The position numbers were made by a program, and so were the translations under genes. The notes below the pieces were generated by a model that was not told the origin of the DNA, ran no database searches, and saw only the letters and a program-made list of their open reading frames with translations. Positions 33,731 to 43,657 of a DNA stretch of 64,000 bases are shown one piece after another. The stretch comes from Nematostella vectensis (lineage: Eukaryota > Cnidaria > Anthozoa > Actiniaria > Edwardsiidae). How positions within the stretch are numbered: the stretch's first letter is position 1; every line of letters begins with the position of its first letter. The stretch spans positions 16,670,639-16,734,638 of the forward strand of contig NC_064039.1 of NCBI RefSeq assembly GCF_932526225.1. The letters are read 5' to 3'.

Positions 33731-33955
33731 ATGTCGACGACGCAGCAAAGCAAGAATACAAAGACCATCACCGACACCGCAGTCATAACTGGCCTCGTCG
33801 CCGGTATCGGCTCGGTTGGGCGCAAGGTCTTGCGCGAGGACTTCACCAAAAAACCCTCCGCGAACGCCATGAACTACGCAAAAATCACTGCCGCCGTTGC
33901 AGGTGCTGTCGCTTTGAAGGGTTACCTTGAGGACCAGAAGACCCTGCCCATGTAG
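33731..33955 (+). CDS. 74-aa conserved viral protein (copy A)
   Basis: Starts ATGTCGACGACGCAGC. The frame is intact in both copies with only a few substitutions, which suggests constraint before or after integration. Two weakly hydrophobic Gly/Ala segments are seen, AVITGLVAGIGSVG (about residues 19-32) and ITAAVAGAVALKGYL (about 51-65), separated by a charged stretch. A small membrane or virion protein is plausible. Function unknown. Confidence 0.65.
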   Translation: MSTTQQSKNTKTITDTAVITGLVAGIGSVGRKVLREDFTKKPSANAMNYAKITAAVAGAVALKGYLEDQKTLPM

Positions 33956-34025
33956 TCTTGTGTAGGCCATGTATTAGACTCGTGTTCATGTAAGTACACG
34001 TACACACAGCATCACACACTACTCG

Positions 34026-34451
34026 ATGACCTCCATCGCAATTTTGGTTGGTGGCGCCGTCCTAAACGCGACTGCATTCGTTGGTGGCAACTACCTCGCA
34101 AAGTTCCTGTCGAACGATGAGAGCCCTGCCTTAGCTGAGAAGGAGAGGCACGACAAGGCCCTCGAGAAATACCAACAAGACTATGGACGCTACCAACAGC
34201 GGCGACAAAAAATCCTTGATTGGCAAGCGCAAAGTCGCGAGAGAGGGGCCCTCGCAAAGCAAAACTTCACCGACACTGACTACGCGCTCAAACTTTACAA
34301 CCAGACCCGACCAAAACAATCCCTGGAGTCAATGCGGGCTCCTGAGCTGTCCGACTACTACGTCCCCATCAGAACGCAGAAAAACGCCGAGCTGGCGTAC
34401 ATCGGCGCCGGCGCTCTCGCCATCGGCTACACAGCTAGCCGCTTGCTGTGA
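34026..34451 (+). CDS. 141-aa conserved viral protein, helix-rich (copy A)
   Basis: Starts at ATGACCTCCATCGC, aligned with 45271 in copy B. An N-terminal hydrophobic segment (IAILVGGAVLNATAFVGG) is followed by a long charged helix containing EKYQQDYGRYQQRRQKILDW, then NFTDTDYALKLYNQT, and a C-terminal hydrophobic stretch (LAYIGAGALAIGYTASRLL). Two hydrophobic ends around a coiled middle suggest a membrane-associated virion component (inference). Compared with copy B it has four extra residues near TRPKQS. Confidence 0.65.
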   Translation: MTSIAILVGGAVLNATAFVGGNYLAKFLSNDESPALAEKERHDKALEKYQQDYGRYQQRRQKILDWQAQSRERGALAKQNFTDTDYALKLYNQTRPKQSLESMRAPELSDYYVPIRTQKNAELAYIGAGALAIGYTASRLL

Positions 34452-34484
34452 TGTAGCTTTGCTGCATCTAGGCGGCCCTTTTCC

Positions 34485-34520
34485 ATACGTATATGTATAC
34501 GTATACGTATACGTATAAGA
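34485..34520. promoter_or_regulatory. Alternating TACGTA/GTATAC tract upstream of integrase (copy A)
   Basis: ATACGTATATGTATACGTA and following repeats lie between the 141-aa gene and the integrase. A comparable tract sits at the same place in copy B (45700-45772). Retention at both loci suggests a promoter or structural role; this is inference. Confidence 0.4.
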
Positions 34521-34793
34521 TAATTGCAGACCGGTTGTGGAGTGCTATGCACGAGGTAGCCGCCGCTGCTAAGCGAGACAAGTCGATGACACCGAAGGTG
34601 TCGTAGCTTTGGTGACATTGCTAACCGAAGCCTCGACTTGTTGCGCGCAGACGAGCGAGTGCGTTAAGAAATCCGCCAATGCCGACCTCAGAAAGACCGA
34701 GCACTTCGCGCGGCACTACCCGAGCAGACGGCAACCGCCTGTTGGAGACTGACACACCTGTTGCGATGTATCGCAGTACATTGCCGACACATA

Positions 34794-35743
34794 ATGGCGG
34801 CGAAGCGCATGTCCGACAAAGAACTCGGTGCGTTCCTTCGTCCTATATACTACGCCAGAGGTGGCTTCCAGGGAGTGACCGCTCTGCATGCCAAACCTCC
34901 CAAGGTCTCAGCCTCCATAGATCGAGTGCGCAAGTGGGTAAGCTCGCAGCCCGTCGGGGGCTACACACAGACAATCCCTACTCCGACTACATACGCCCAC
35001 TTCTCGCAGCAGACACCGAACCGTATTCACCAGTCGGACCTGCTATTCTTGCCAACCGACCGCGGGTACAAGTATGCCCTGACTGGCGTTGACGTTGCTT
35101 CACGATATAAAGCCGCCCGCTCACTGAGGACTAAGAGCACGGCCGTCGTCTCCCGCGAACTCGCTGATATCTATCAGAGGGACCTCTCGCATGGCCTAAA
35201 GTCCTCATGGTTGATGACGGCACGGAGTTCAATGGTGCTACCACAAAGCTCCTAACAGACCACGGGGTGGAGGTCCGACGAGCTGAGACAGGGCACCACA
35301 GGAGCCAAGCTTTCGCCGAGTCTTTCCATCGCTGGCTGGCACAGGGCATATTTCGTGCGCAGTACTCGAAGGAGCTTGCATCCGGCGATACAAACCGCAA
35401 GTGGGTTACCGCTTCGCCAATCGTCATCTCGGACATAAACGCAACTAAGACTCGCATGACTGGCTTTGCGCCTAAAGACGCCATAAAGCTAAGGCGCGTG
35501 CCTCTCAAAGCCGAAGAGCCCCCCCCCCCCCTAGAGGTCCCCTTAGAGGTCGGAGCGGAGGTGTGCATCGCCGTAAACGAGGAAGACCTCCACGACAAGG
35601 GCCGACGGCGAGCAACGGACCCGTGGTGGACAAGCAAGGCATACCCAATACTAAAGAGGGTTATGGAGCCCGGACAGCCAGTGTTGTATTACACGGCGTA
35701 CTCTAAGCACGGCTTCACGCGTTCGCAGTTGCGTGTTGCGTGA
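34794..35743 (+). pseudogene. Retrovirus-type integrase, frameshifted (copy A)
   Basis: Matches the intact copy B integrase. It starts at ATGGCGGCGAAGCGCATG and is readable to about 35180, where one base is missing relative to copy B (CTATCAGAGGGACC versus CTACGAAGAGGGACC). The second half is open in another frame to the stop at 35743. First catalytic Asp (HQSDLLF), second (VDDGTEF) and Glu (AESFHRW) codons all remain, split between the two frames. A run of ten or more C follows AGAGCC near 35518. Confidence 0.85.
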
Positions 35744-35760
35744 TCAGAGCGTGTGCCTTC

Positions 35761-38565
35761 TATTGCAGCTAAGGCACGTGAGTCTGACATTCCACTTGTA
35801 GTGACCCTGACTGTCGTCCAGCCGGTCGATACTGAAGCATTGGGGATGGCTCTTGGTGTATCCCTGAAACAGAAGCTGAGCGCCACAGACCGTGCCTTTC
35901 TTTTCCGCGTCAGCAATCATGCCGAGTACGTTGTCTACCGTTAGAACGTGGTGCGATCCCGTGTACTTTTATGCGACCCTTTTGCCTGTCGTCTAAAGCG
36001 TATCGCTTGATTCGCGCTGTAATGAGCTCTTCACTGGGCGTAGTTCTGTGGGAGCCAAGGCACCGGGGGCGTTATCGGGGGGAATTACGCGGACTATCTG
36101 GTCGGCGTGCCGCACGCGGGAGATGCCGGTGTATACAGCATTCGTGATCCAGCCCTTTAAGCTGTTATCTATGATAAACAGACGTTTTGGAGTCTGGATG
36201 GTTTTGCCCTGCATCCGGTGGACGGTTCCCCAGCCCGCGTATTTCCACTCGAAGGGAAGCCCGTTAAGGACCGCGTCGAGGGAAACCTCGACTACCGTGC
36301 CTTTGTACGCGTCGACCTTCTCACCCCTTTTGCCTGGCACGGGCACTGGCCGACACCAAATCCGGTCCTTTATGTCGTGGAGCCTGGAGGATGGCAGGCC
36401 GTCGCATGTACTGTACGGCTTTCCGCAGTCTTCACACAGGCAGCGGTAGTCGGACTCGAACCAGCGGATTTTCCCTTGTGCCCACTCCTCGAGCATATCG
36501 TGAGGCCCCTCTTTATCTCCCCAGGGCGGGACCTGCCCATGGTCGCCACAACACACTACCTGACACGGCCGCGTGGCAAGATACTATAGGATGGCGCGTA
36601 GCACTTTAGTCTGTACCTTACAGCACTCGTCAATGATGATTACTTCAGCGAGATTGTTTGTGTCCCAGCTCGGAAGGTCTCCACTCCTGTATCGGCTTCT
36701 CCGCTGGTATGCAGAGGTAGTGGTGGTAGGTTTGAGCCTTTACCGCGCCTTTACCGCGGGTTATTGCGATGGTCGTGGGCGAGGTCGTTATCGGGAGTGA
36801 GCACCACAACGTTGTGGCCAAGGAACATGCTCACCGCCCACTCGGTCTTCCCAGATCCTCCTTGGCCGGCTAGATAGATCTTTGCAGAGGTTGCGGCCAC
36901 TAGATCGCACGGCAGACTCGGCGCAGTGCTTGGCTCTTTGGCCAAGCTCCCCGACTTCTTCGGATCCCAAGCCGCTTTGGGTCGCCACTCGTACCCAGGC
37001 TTCTTGTGGCGCCACTCTCCATACCTCGGATTTCGCTCCACGAGCTTTACACCACTGGGCACCGCCTTTGCGTATATGGCATCTTTGCACACCCGAAGGA
37101 CGTCTTCGCGAGGAATCCGCCTCAACAGGCGTCGCAACGCTATGTTTGTGTACGCCAAAACGAAGGCCCTGATATGGTACCATTGTGAGCTTCGGACACC
37201 GTCTTTGTATTGGATCAGATGGGCCCCGTCGGCATGCTCGAAGTTAAGTAAGTGGTCGGTGCCCGCAAGGAGGTTTGTCAGATACGCGGCTTCTTCACGG
37301 TCGCGAACTACGATCGAGGATTCATCAACATGGCGAGCGCACTTGCCTACGAAACGGACAGCGAGATCTCGACCCTCAGGATACTGCGAGTCTTCTCTAC
37401 TCGCGATGGAGTGGGGGAACCTGATGGAGTCCTTTTTTCTGACGCTGTACAACACCTCCCTCGCCGTGGCCATGACGAGGTCACCCGAGTCTAACAGGTC
37501 CTTGAGCTCTGGCGTGGTGATCCAGCCCTCGTTTTGTTCCAAGGTCTGCCCTACCCTCCCTGAAATGTAGTGGTGGCAGGCCTCAGAGAACTCCCACTCA
37601 GCCAGCTGAATGACCCCGGTTAGTTGAAGAACCTCGCTCAATGGCCGTCCCACAACATCCGCGATACGATACACGTTCGTAGGGAAGCCGTATTTCCGTA
37701 CCACATCAATGGCGTCCGAGGCGCGATTCCTCAAGAAGTCGGCAACATAACTCACAACACAGTTAGCGAAAGTGTCACCCCCCTCTCGCTCAAACATTGG
37801 CCCAGGCTCACCATTTTGCTCAGGTAAAGGGCGGAGCTCGTATATCACGTAGACGAGGTACTCTCGTCCTTTCTACCAAATACCCGCATCGATGCCTTCC
37901 AGGGCGCCGGCTGCGTTTTGGTCCCCGCTTTTGACTAATGACCCACCAATCCTGTGCTCCGAGCGCCCTTCCTCCTATGTGATTGGCGCCAATGGCTCTG
38001 CGGGGGCCTTACCAACGACCGTAAAGAGTCTGTAACGCCGGTCAGGGTCTACCATCTCAAGTACCGGTGGCAACACTGCGTTTGCCCGCAGAGACTCTCG
38101 CTCGTGCGAGACCCACCACACCGAGCCATCGTCATTAATATCAGGCCCCCGCATAACCGGCTTTGGAGCAATGACTCCTGCTCCACCAAGATCTCGTATC
38201 TCCTGGTAAACACCGGCGCTTATGTCTTGGCCCCGAAGAGTGGCATCCACGCCTGGGAACCGAAGATGGGCGCCGCCGACGAAGAGAGAATATTACTTCT
38301 CGGGGTCTAAGCCCTCTGGGCCCTTTTGCCGCCGTTCCGGCAGAAGCGGGTCGAACCCGCGCCACGGCTCGTGCTTCGCGGCCTCTTCGTCAGCCGCCGT
38401 TCCGGCAAGCCGACGCGCTTCTGCCGGAACGAGCGGCTTAAGCAGCTTGTGCTTGACACCCTTCGGGATGTCCCCGTCCAGGATGTTCTGGACCAGCCCT
38501 GCTAGTACGGCAGGCGCCTCTTTGTCAGGCATGCTATTGAGAATCTCCTCTATGTAAGCGTCCAT
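35761..38565 (-). pseudogene. Polymerase-like + SF1 helicase + HNH gene, broken (copy A)
   Basis: Minus-strand pieces: 38565-38293 N-terminus (MDAYIEEILNSMPDKEAP); 38250-37975; 37848-36751, the longest, covering polymerase-like and helicase P-loop (YLAGQGGSGKTEW); 36556-35993 with helicase motifs V/VI, including TVHRMQGKTIQTP and VYTGISRV. HNH remnants follow to 35761 but out of frame. Relative to copy B an in-frame loss of about 795 bp near 37720 removes the segment with the putative motif A. Copy A retains helicase motifs that copy B has lost (36207-36347), so the two copies complement each other in evidence only. Confidence 0.75.
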
Positions 38566-38566
38566 G

Positions 38567-38782
38567 TTTGGGTATGCCTTGTGCCACCCAGTCTCTAATT
38601 GCCCGTATCGCGGGTTGCGGTATCAGACAGGACGAGTGTTTGGGTATACCTTGTGCCACCCAGTCTCTAATTGCCCGTATCGCGGGCTGCGGCACCAGAC
38701 GGGACAAGTGTTTGGGTATGCCTTGTGCCACCCAGTCTCTAATTGCCCGTATCGCGGGCTACGATATCAGACAGGACGAGTG
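38567..38782. repeat. Three 72-bp tandem units upstream of the replication gene (copy A)
   Basis: Units start TTTGGGTATGCC at 38567, 38639 and 38711 and contain CCACCCAGTCTCTAATTGCC and ATCGCGGG. Copy B has one full unit plus a fragment at about 50350-50455. The units lie directly upstream of the minus-strand ATG at 38565. Confidence 0.9.
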
Positions 38783-38843
38783 CGAACCGTTCCCGAGCGC
38801 GCCTCTCGGTGCCGCGCATCCTCTGCCCTACACGATTCGCTCA

Positions 38844-39077
38844 TCAGGGGCGGCACAACCGCGTCTTCGACTGCGTCCCTATGCCGCAGATCCTGCACGG
38901 CATGGGGAGGGGGCTGCCCTTACGGAGCCTTTGGAGGTGCACCTTGCAGTAGGTGTCCATGCACCTCTGGCCACACGTGTTTGCGTGGCCGACTTTTAGC
39001 CACCCGCAGTAATCTATCCCGCACTTCATCCTTCGAATGCTCGGTATACTACAGGACAGACGGGGGTCTAATTGCAA
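38844..39077 (-). CDS. Zinc-ribbon viral protein, truncated (copy A)
   Basis: 77 codons parallel the 112-aa protein of copy B. Cysteine/histidine spacing includes CGWLKVGHANTCGQRC, a CKVH, and CRICGIG. The third pair (CRPC) falls at the end where the frame ends early. Most likely a small DNA- or RNA-binding or virion zinc protein; family not recognised. Confidence 0.6.
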   Translation of the reverse strand: MQLDPRLSCSIPSIRRMKCGIDYCGWLKVGHANTCGQRCMDTYCKVHLQRLRKGSPLPMPCRICGIGTQSKTRLCRP

Positions 39078-39745
39078 GGTTCCAACATGTTACCGCGCGA
39101 AGCGCTAGGGGGGCCAGCCGCCCTGTTATCGGTCCTGTTATCTTCGCTCGGCGCGCGCTAGGCACTCCGGGGGGGCGAGGAGGCGGGACAACAGGATGAG
39201 CCTGCTGCATGCAGTGGCGGGCGGGGGACCGAAGGGAGCGGAGGCCCCCAGACGGTATACCCCATCGTTGGGTATGCCGCACGAAGCGCTGGGGGCATAC
39301 GAAGAACGGGCTGGGGGGCGCGGCGCGGGTTACCCCCATTTCTATGAAAGCCCCTGCCCGACCTTTCTACCCGGACCCCGCCCGACGTAGATTAGCAGTT
39401 GCCAATTTCTTTTCTACCCGGACCCCGGTCATGGAAAACGGGCTGGGGGGGCGCGGCGGGGCCTCGTTTCTGTGAAAGGCCCCAGTCCCGCCGTAGATTG
39501 ATGGTTGCTGATTATCGCTAATTATTTATCTACGCGAGGCCTCATCTGCACGAGACGGGGCTGGGGAACTCGCCCCCCCCCCCCCAGCCCGTTCTATGAG
39601 ATGACCCAGTCCCGACGTAGATTAACAATTGCTAATTCCTTTTCTACTAGAACCCCGCCCGACGTAGATTAACAATTACTAATTCCTTTTCTACGCGAAG
39701 GGGTCCCGGTGTCAATGAAAAAATTTAGTCCCCCCCTCCCGATAT
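39078..39745. repeat. Right terminal region of viral copy A with iterated motifs
   Basis: GC-rich blocks (GGGCTGGGGGGGCGCGG and similar) alternate with repeated units GACGTAGATTAACAATTGC and TAATTCCTTTTCTAC at about 39388, 39490, 39615 and 39660, ending near GTCCCCCCCTCCCG. Copy B has a comparable region after the same gene. AT-rich host DNA begins after about 39745. Confidence 0.6.
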
Positions 39746-40759
39746 CACTGTGGTCCTGCATTAAAAATCTCACTAAATAATTATAATTGAAAGCAGGGTT
39801 GCAGGAAGATAACAATAAACTTGAGATCGACGCTATTAAAATCAAACAAACTCAAATTAATTATAATAATTACATGATGTCCTTGATTCTCTTTCTAAAT
39901 ACCCGTAAAGGTAGCTAGGAACCTGTGGATTTTGCCAAAACCAGATAAGCTATATAAGATAACGTTGATTTTTATCCAGATCGTGTAAAAATATATATAT
40001 TTCCTATTATTTAAAGTGGCATAAATTTGATTTTTTTTTCAAAGTATGTATATTTTTCATAATTTTCATGATTTGGGATCCCTTTGGTTTTTATTACAAG
40101 CCTCGTATGGGAAAATTCGATGCGGTTTTTCGGGGTGTTTGCGTGCTCCGTTTTTTTTTTAGACTTTTAGTATGTTATAAAAAGATCCTTATTTAATACA
40201 AAAACGTTGAAAAACCTTGTTTTGCAATTAGTCCGATCTTAGACCGTAGATTGACTAGACTAAGGGAGGGAAGAGCGAAACAAGGAAATGAAGAAAGGAT
40301 GTAACCGGATTTATTGATGCTTCGAGAATTTTCTTTGGATTTTAGGGGGAGGGCGGTTCCCGCGCAGCCCACCCCTAGCTCCACCCATGAGAACTGATCA
40401 ACAATATACAGTGTTTTTTTTAGGTACAGAAAAAAAATGAAGAAATTTAATTAAGATACAGAAAATATTGGAAATATACAGATAAAAATTGTGAGGGCCC
40501 ATGGACTCTCTAAGCCCATTGCTAGGAAAGTTAAAAAGGCTATAATTCAGGGAAGACTCGACATTTTCAAATGAGACTTTCAACACATGCTATATATACA
40601 GAAGTTCAAAGAGATCGATGACGTCATCGCGCCACGCCAGTGATCACTTGACCCAGAATGGACAATCCAGTTTTTCTCGGTCATTCCAAACTATTCATGA
40701 TTTTTCAACCCATTGCTACACAGTACATTAAAAACGTTTAAGCATATTTTTCCATTTAA
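39746..40759. other. AT-rich host DNA between viral copies
   Basis: 40050-40260 is the partner of the dispersed repeat at 14180-14570. No gene recognised. Confidence 0.6.
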
Positions 40760-41142
40760 CACATTGACCCCTCAACCGGCCTGTATCGGCCTTGAGCAGT
40801 ACCCACAACCCAAAAAAAAAATCATGAATGCAAAATAAACACAACAAGATGAAGATCCTCAGGCATCAGTCTAAGGGATAAATGGTCTTCAAATCAAACA
40901 AAGAAAAAAAGCAGAATCATCCTTCTCAACAAAACGCTTAAAATACCACACAAGGGAGAGAGATCAATAAACACAGCCCAAGACACAAATAGGTACCTTT
41001 ATTCCGATCCTCCAGGTTCATTTCCATGGCCTCAAAACACAATGTCCACTCCTTGGAGGCTTGTGAAACCACTTGGATACCATTACCAATAGCAAAGCAT
41101 TCGGAGCATGGGAGATCTAGAGAAAATCCATGAGGGGAGAGC
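40760..41142 (+). repeat. Dispersed host repeat, partner of 25180-25660
   Basis: Matches the 25-kb repeat in opposite orientation through GGGAGATCTAGAGAAAATCC and ATGAGGGGA. The match stops near 41142, where viral copy B begins. Confidence 0.8.
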
Positions 41143-41623
41143 CAGTCTGGATGACCGCGTCTACCTCTGCCACGGACCCCATCGCCAGCTTGAAGCCTCT
41201 CAGATTTGCAACGTCCCGTCGGACGCCCCCGTCCTCGTTGAACAGCTGTCTTGGTTTAGACCAACCTCCTTTGTCGAGGTTGCGCACCTGTATTAGCGTC
41301 TTTCCCCTCCGGTCTGACTGGAACCGTAGCAGATTCTCGTTAAGGTTTGGGTATTCCTCCCTGAGGAACTGGAGACCGAGTCTTGTCGCTGCACCCTCTG
41401 TGATGAACGAGGTTTCAGCGCTTGCCGTTCCGGCGGTTTGCGTTGCGCTTCGAGTAGCCATGCTATGCGCAGCATGCATACGCGATGACGTGCTCGTCAT
41501 TGGGATCGACTCCCCATCGTCGGGGTCAAACGGGATGAGGGGCGTCGTCTCGTCGTCCCCCGCCCCGAGATCGGCGGACGCGCCCGGCAAGGTATCGTCA
41601 ATGTCAACGTCAACATCACCCAT
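41143..41623 (-). pseudogene. Viral gene cut at the left junction of copy B
   Basis: About 160 codons from ATGGGTGATGTTGACG (minus strand, start 41623). The N-terminus is acidic (VDVDIDDTLPG), the middle is Ser/Thr/Ala-rich and the C-terminal half is more ordered (LGLQFLREEYPNLNENL, RKTLIQVRNLDKG-like basic stretch, VANLRGFKLAMGSV). The last residues and the stop at 41117 come from the adjoining host repeat, so the real C-terminus is missing. It is divergently oriented to the capsid gene with about 100 bp between them. Function unknown. Confidence 0.6.
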
Positions 41624-41726
41624 GATGCGCGCGCATAACTCGTGCTATGCTATGTTATGTTAGACATGTCTAACAGTCCGCACCATAGCCACGCGACTTC
41701 GTACTTTATGTGCATACGCGTATACG
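41624..41726. promoter_or_regulatory. Divergent intergenic region upstream of the capsid candidate
   Basis: 103 bp between divergent start codons, containing TGCTATGCTATGTTATG and GCATACGCGTATACGATG just before the capsid ATG. A shared promoter is inferred from geometry. Confidence 0.4.
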
Positions 41727-42993
41727 ATGTCAGTCAGCGATAAACTCGACCCCCAGCGAACACCCAGAATCCCTCTGGGGTTGAAAGCCGAGAGAACTGC
41801 TCACCGGGTCACTCTCAACCCGTCGACGGCCTCCCCAGAGGAGACGCTATATGTGGCGGTCCCAAAGCTATTGGAAGGCGTCACGCTCGTGCCTGGCTCC
41901 TTGAGGGTCGGTCTCGAACTCTCCGTCTCAGGCCATGCGAATAATACCGTCGTGAACAACGTCGGCCGAAATCTCGTGAGCCGCCTGAAAATCACGTTTG
42001 CAGGAGAAACGCTCCAGGACACCAACCGCTACGACGTCTTCAAGACGTATGAGGAGCTTTACCTGTCCAAGGTCGAGAGAGAGGACCGCCTGGAGCAGGG
42101 CATACAGTCAGAAAACATGCGCAAGCTTCGCTCCAAGGCTGGCGATAAGGCGACCAGTAACGCCAAGGAGAACGCTCTAAGCGCCACCCACGGGGCGAGG
42201 TACACCATTCCGCTAGACCATTCTCTGCTGACGGACCACGGCGTGCTATACCCAAGGGCGCTCTCCGAGGCGCTGCTCTTCGAGATCACGTTCGCATCGG
42301 CTGACCAGGTAGTAGTTGGAACCGATGCCACCAAATTATCCTATGGCATCACAAATCTAGAGCTGGAGTACGAAAGCCTGAGGGACGACAACCTCGCCCG
42401 GTCTGCAGCCGCCGCCTACCACAACGGCACAACGTTCTTCTACGAGCAAGTGAACCTTCACAAGACCTTCGTGATTAGCAAAGGGGACGGACAGCATAAT
42501 CAACGAAAGTTTCAACCTGCCGCGAAGGTCTATGAGTGGTCTGCTGCTCCTCTTCGTGGAGCCATACACGGCAGGGACTCGCGACTCTGAGAAGTTCGTG
42601 TACCCCGACATCAAGAGCGTTCGCGTTACAATCGACGGCACGCCAAACAAAGTCTTCAGCCAGGGCCTGCGCCCCACGGATTTCTGGAGGGAGGCGAAAA
42701 GGCGGTTCGTCCGCCCCTCCCCGGGGGGGCACAGCGGAGCGCCCGCCGCCCCGGCAATCGGCCCCGAGTCGTTCTATGGCGATAACAAGTTTGCTCTGTG
42801 GATCGACCTTCGAACGACGGACGACAGCGCCATCCATGGGGGTGGTCTCCGATTGGTCAATACCCGCGACGGTGTGCACCTCCAGATAAAACGCACGGCA
42901 GGCGGCTCGGGTAGCGTAAACTGTCACGTGTTTGTAGTGGCCGACGCCCAGATGAGCCTTATGAACGGACAGCTAGAGTCCATACAATACTGA
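41727..42993 (+). pseudogene. Candidate major capsid protein, one frameshift
   Basis: Two overlapping frames, 41727-42590 and one ending at 42993, join into a single protein of about 420 residues with one shift near 42482-42490 in AAAGGGGACGG. Predicted to be beta-rich with few charged helices. Visible features include LYVAVPKLLEGVTL, SRLKITFAGETLQD, LLLLFVEPYT and KFALWIDLRTTDD. The capsid assignment is inference from beta character, length, place directly before the packaging ATPase as in Polinton-like viruses, and general resemblance of the C-terminal part to double jelly-roll capsids. The shift could be a real lesion or an assembly error. Copy A lacks this gene. Confidence 0.6.
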
Positions 42994-42994
42994 G

Positions 42995-43615
42995 CACATA
43001 CGCCGGAGCGGTATTGACCCTAAAATCGTCCCATTTAACGCTCTCATCGTGGGCCCGACGTCATGCGGGAAGACCCAATTCTTAGTGGACCGACTGCGCG
43101 GCCCTTTCCGGGGCAAGTTTGACTACATCGTACTCGTTTGCCCTACCTTTGTCTACAACAAAACACACGACGGCTTCGGCGAGGGCGACAATCGTCTGTT
43201 TGTCATCGCACCTGAGGCGGGTCAGATCGACATACTGCTGAGGTTTGTCTCCACTCTCTTCGAAGGCACTAATACGCTAATCATACTCGACGACTGTGCG
43301 GCCTCGAAAGACGTTAAGAGGCGCTCTGACCAGCTCGTCAACTTGGCGTTCAGCGCGCGCCACGTGGGTATTAGCGTGTGGGTGATCACGCAGCAGCTCA
43401 CCAGCATCACGAAGCCGTTCCGCGAGAACATCGCGGCCCTGGTGGTTTTCTATACCCCGAGCAAGGCGGACATGAAAGCTATCCTGCATGACTACGGCGC
43501 GGGGCTCTCAGAAGAGAAGATGAAAGAGTACATGAAAGCCCTCAAGACGAAAGAGTTCTCGAAGTTAGAGTTTTGCTTGCGTCACCCTTATACCATCGCC
43601 CTAGTCGAACGGTAA
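42995..43615 (+). CDS. Viral genome-packaging ATPase (A32/FtsK-HerA type)
   Basis: About 205 codons. Walker A GPTSCGKTQFLVDRL begins at 43049 and Walker B LIILDDCA lies near 43280, followed by ITQQLTS with a Gln placed as in A32-type packaging ATPases. The size of about 200 residues is normal for this family. The frame is open upstream through the capsid stop codon, and no ATG exists between that stop (42991-42993) and the P-loop, so the start is uncertain (non-AUG, an upstream overlapping start, or a spliced leader). It would pump viral DNA into capsids. Confidence 0.8.
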   Translation, partial: HIRRSGIDPKIVPFNALIVGPTSCGKTQFLVDRLRGPFRGKFDYIVLVCPTFVYNKTHDGFGEGDNRLFVIAPEAGQIDILLRFVSTLFEGTNTLIILDDCAASKDVKRRSDQLVNLAFSARHVGISVWVITQQLTSITKPFRENIAALVVFYTPSKADMKAILHDYGAGLSEEKMKEYMKALKTKEFSKLEFCLRHPYTIALVER

Positions 43616-43657
43616 CCTCCGCCCTAGGGCATAACGTATATGCACCTTAGCCACGGC

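Larger units (their letters stand above)
32094..39745. mobile_element. Endogenous Polinton-like DNA virus, copy A (damaged)
   Basis: A GC-rich block collinear with copy B from the middle of the ATPase gene to the right terminal repeats. Close similarity to copy B over its length (by eye above 90 percent in genes) shows one viral family. It lacks the capsid gene and everything left of the ATPase Walker B region. It has an in-frame deletion of about 795 bp in the polymerase part and single-base shifts in the integrase and elsewhere. Assignment to Polinton-like viruses/adintoviruses rests on ATPase plus integrase plus the capsid candidate of copy B. Confidence 0.8.

Noticed and set aside
36882-37570. 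Plus-strand frames opposite the helicase/polymerase gene of copy A
   Set aside because: Shadows in GC-rich DNA; the minus strand carries the recognisable motifs and is conserved with copy B.
38564-39199. 211-codon plus-strand frame in copy A
   Set aside because: Covers the 72-bp triplication and the antisense of the zinc-ribbon gene; no family features.
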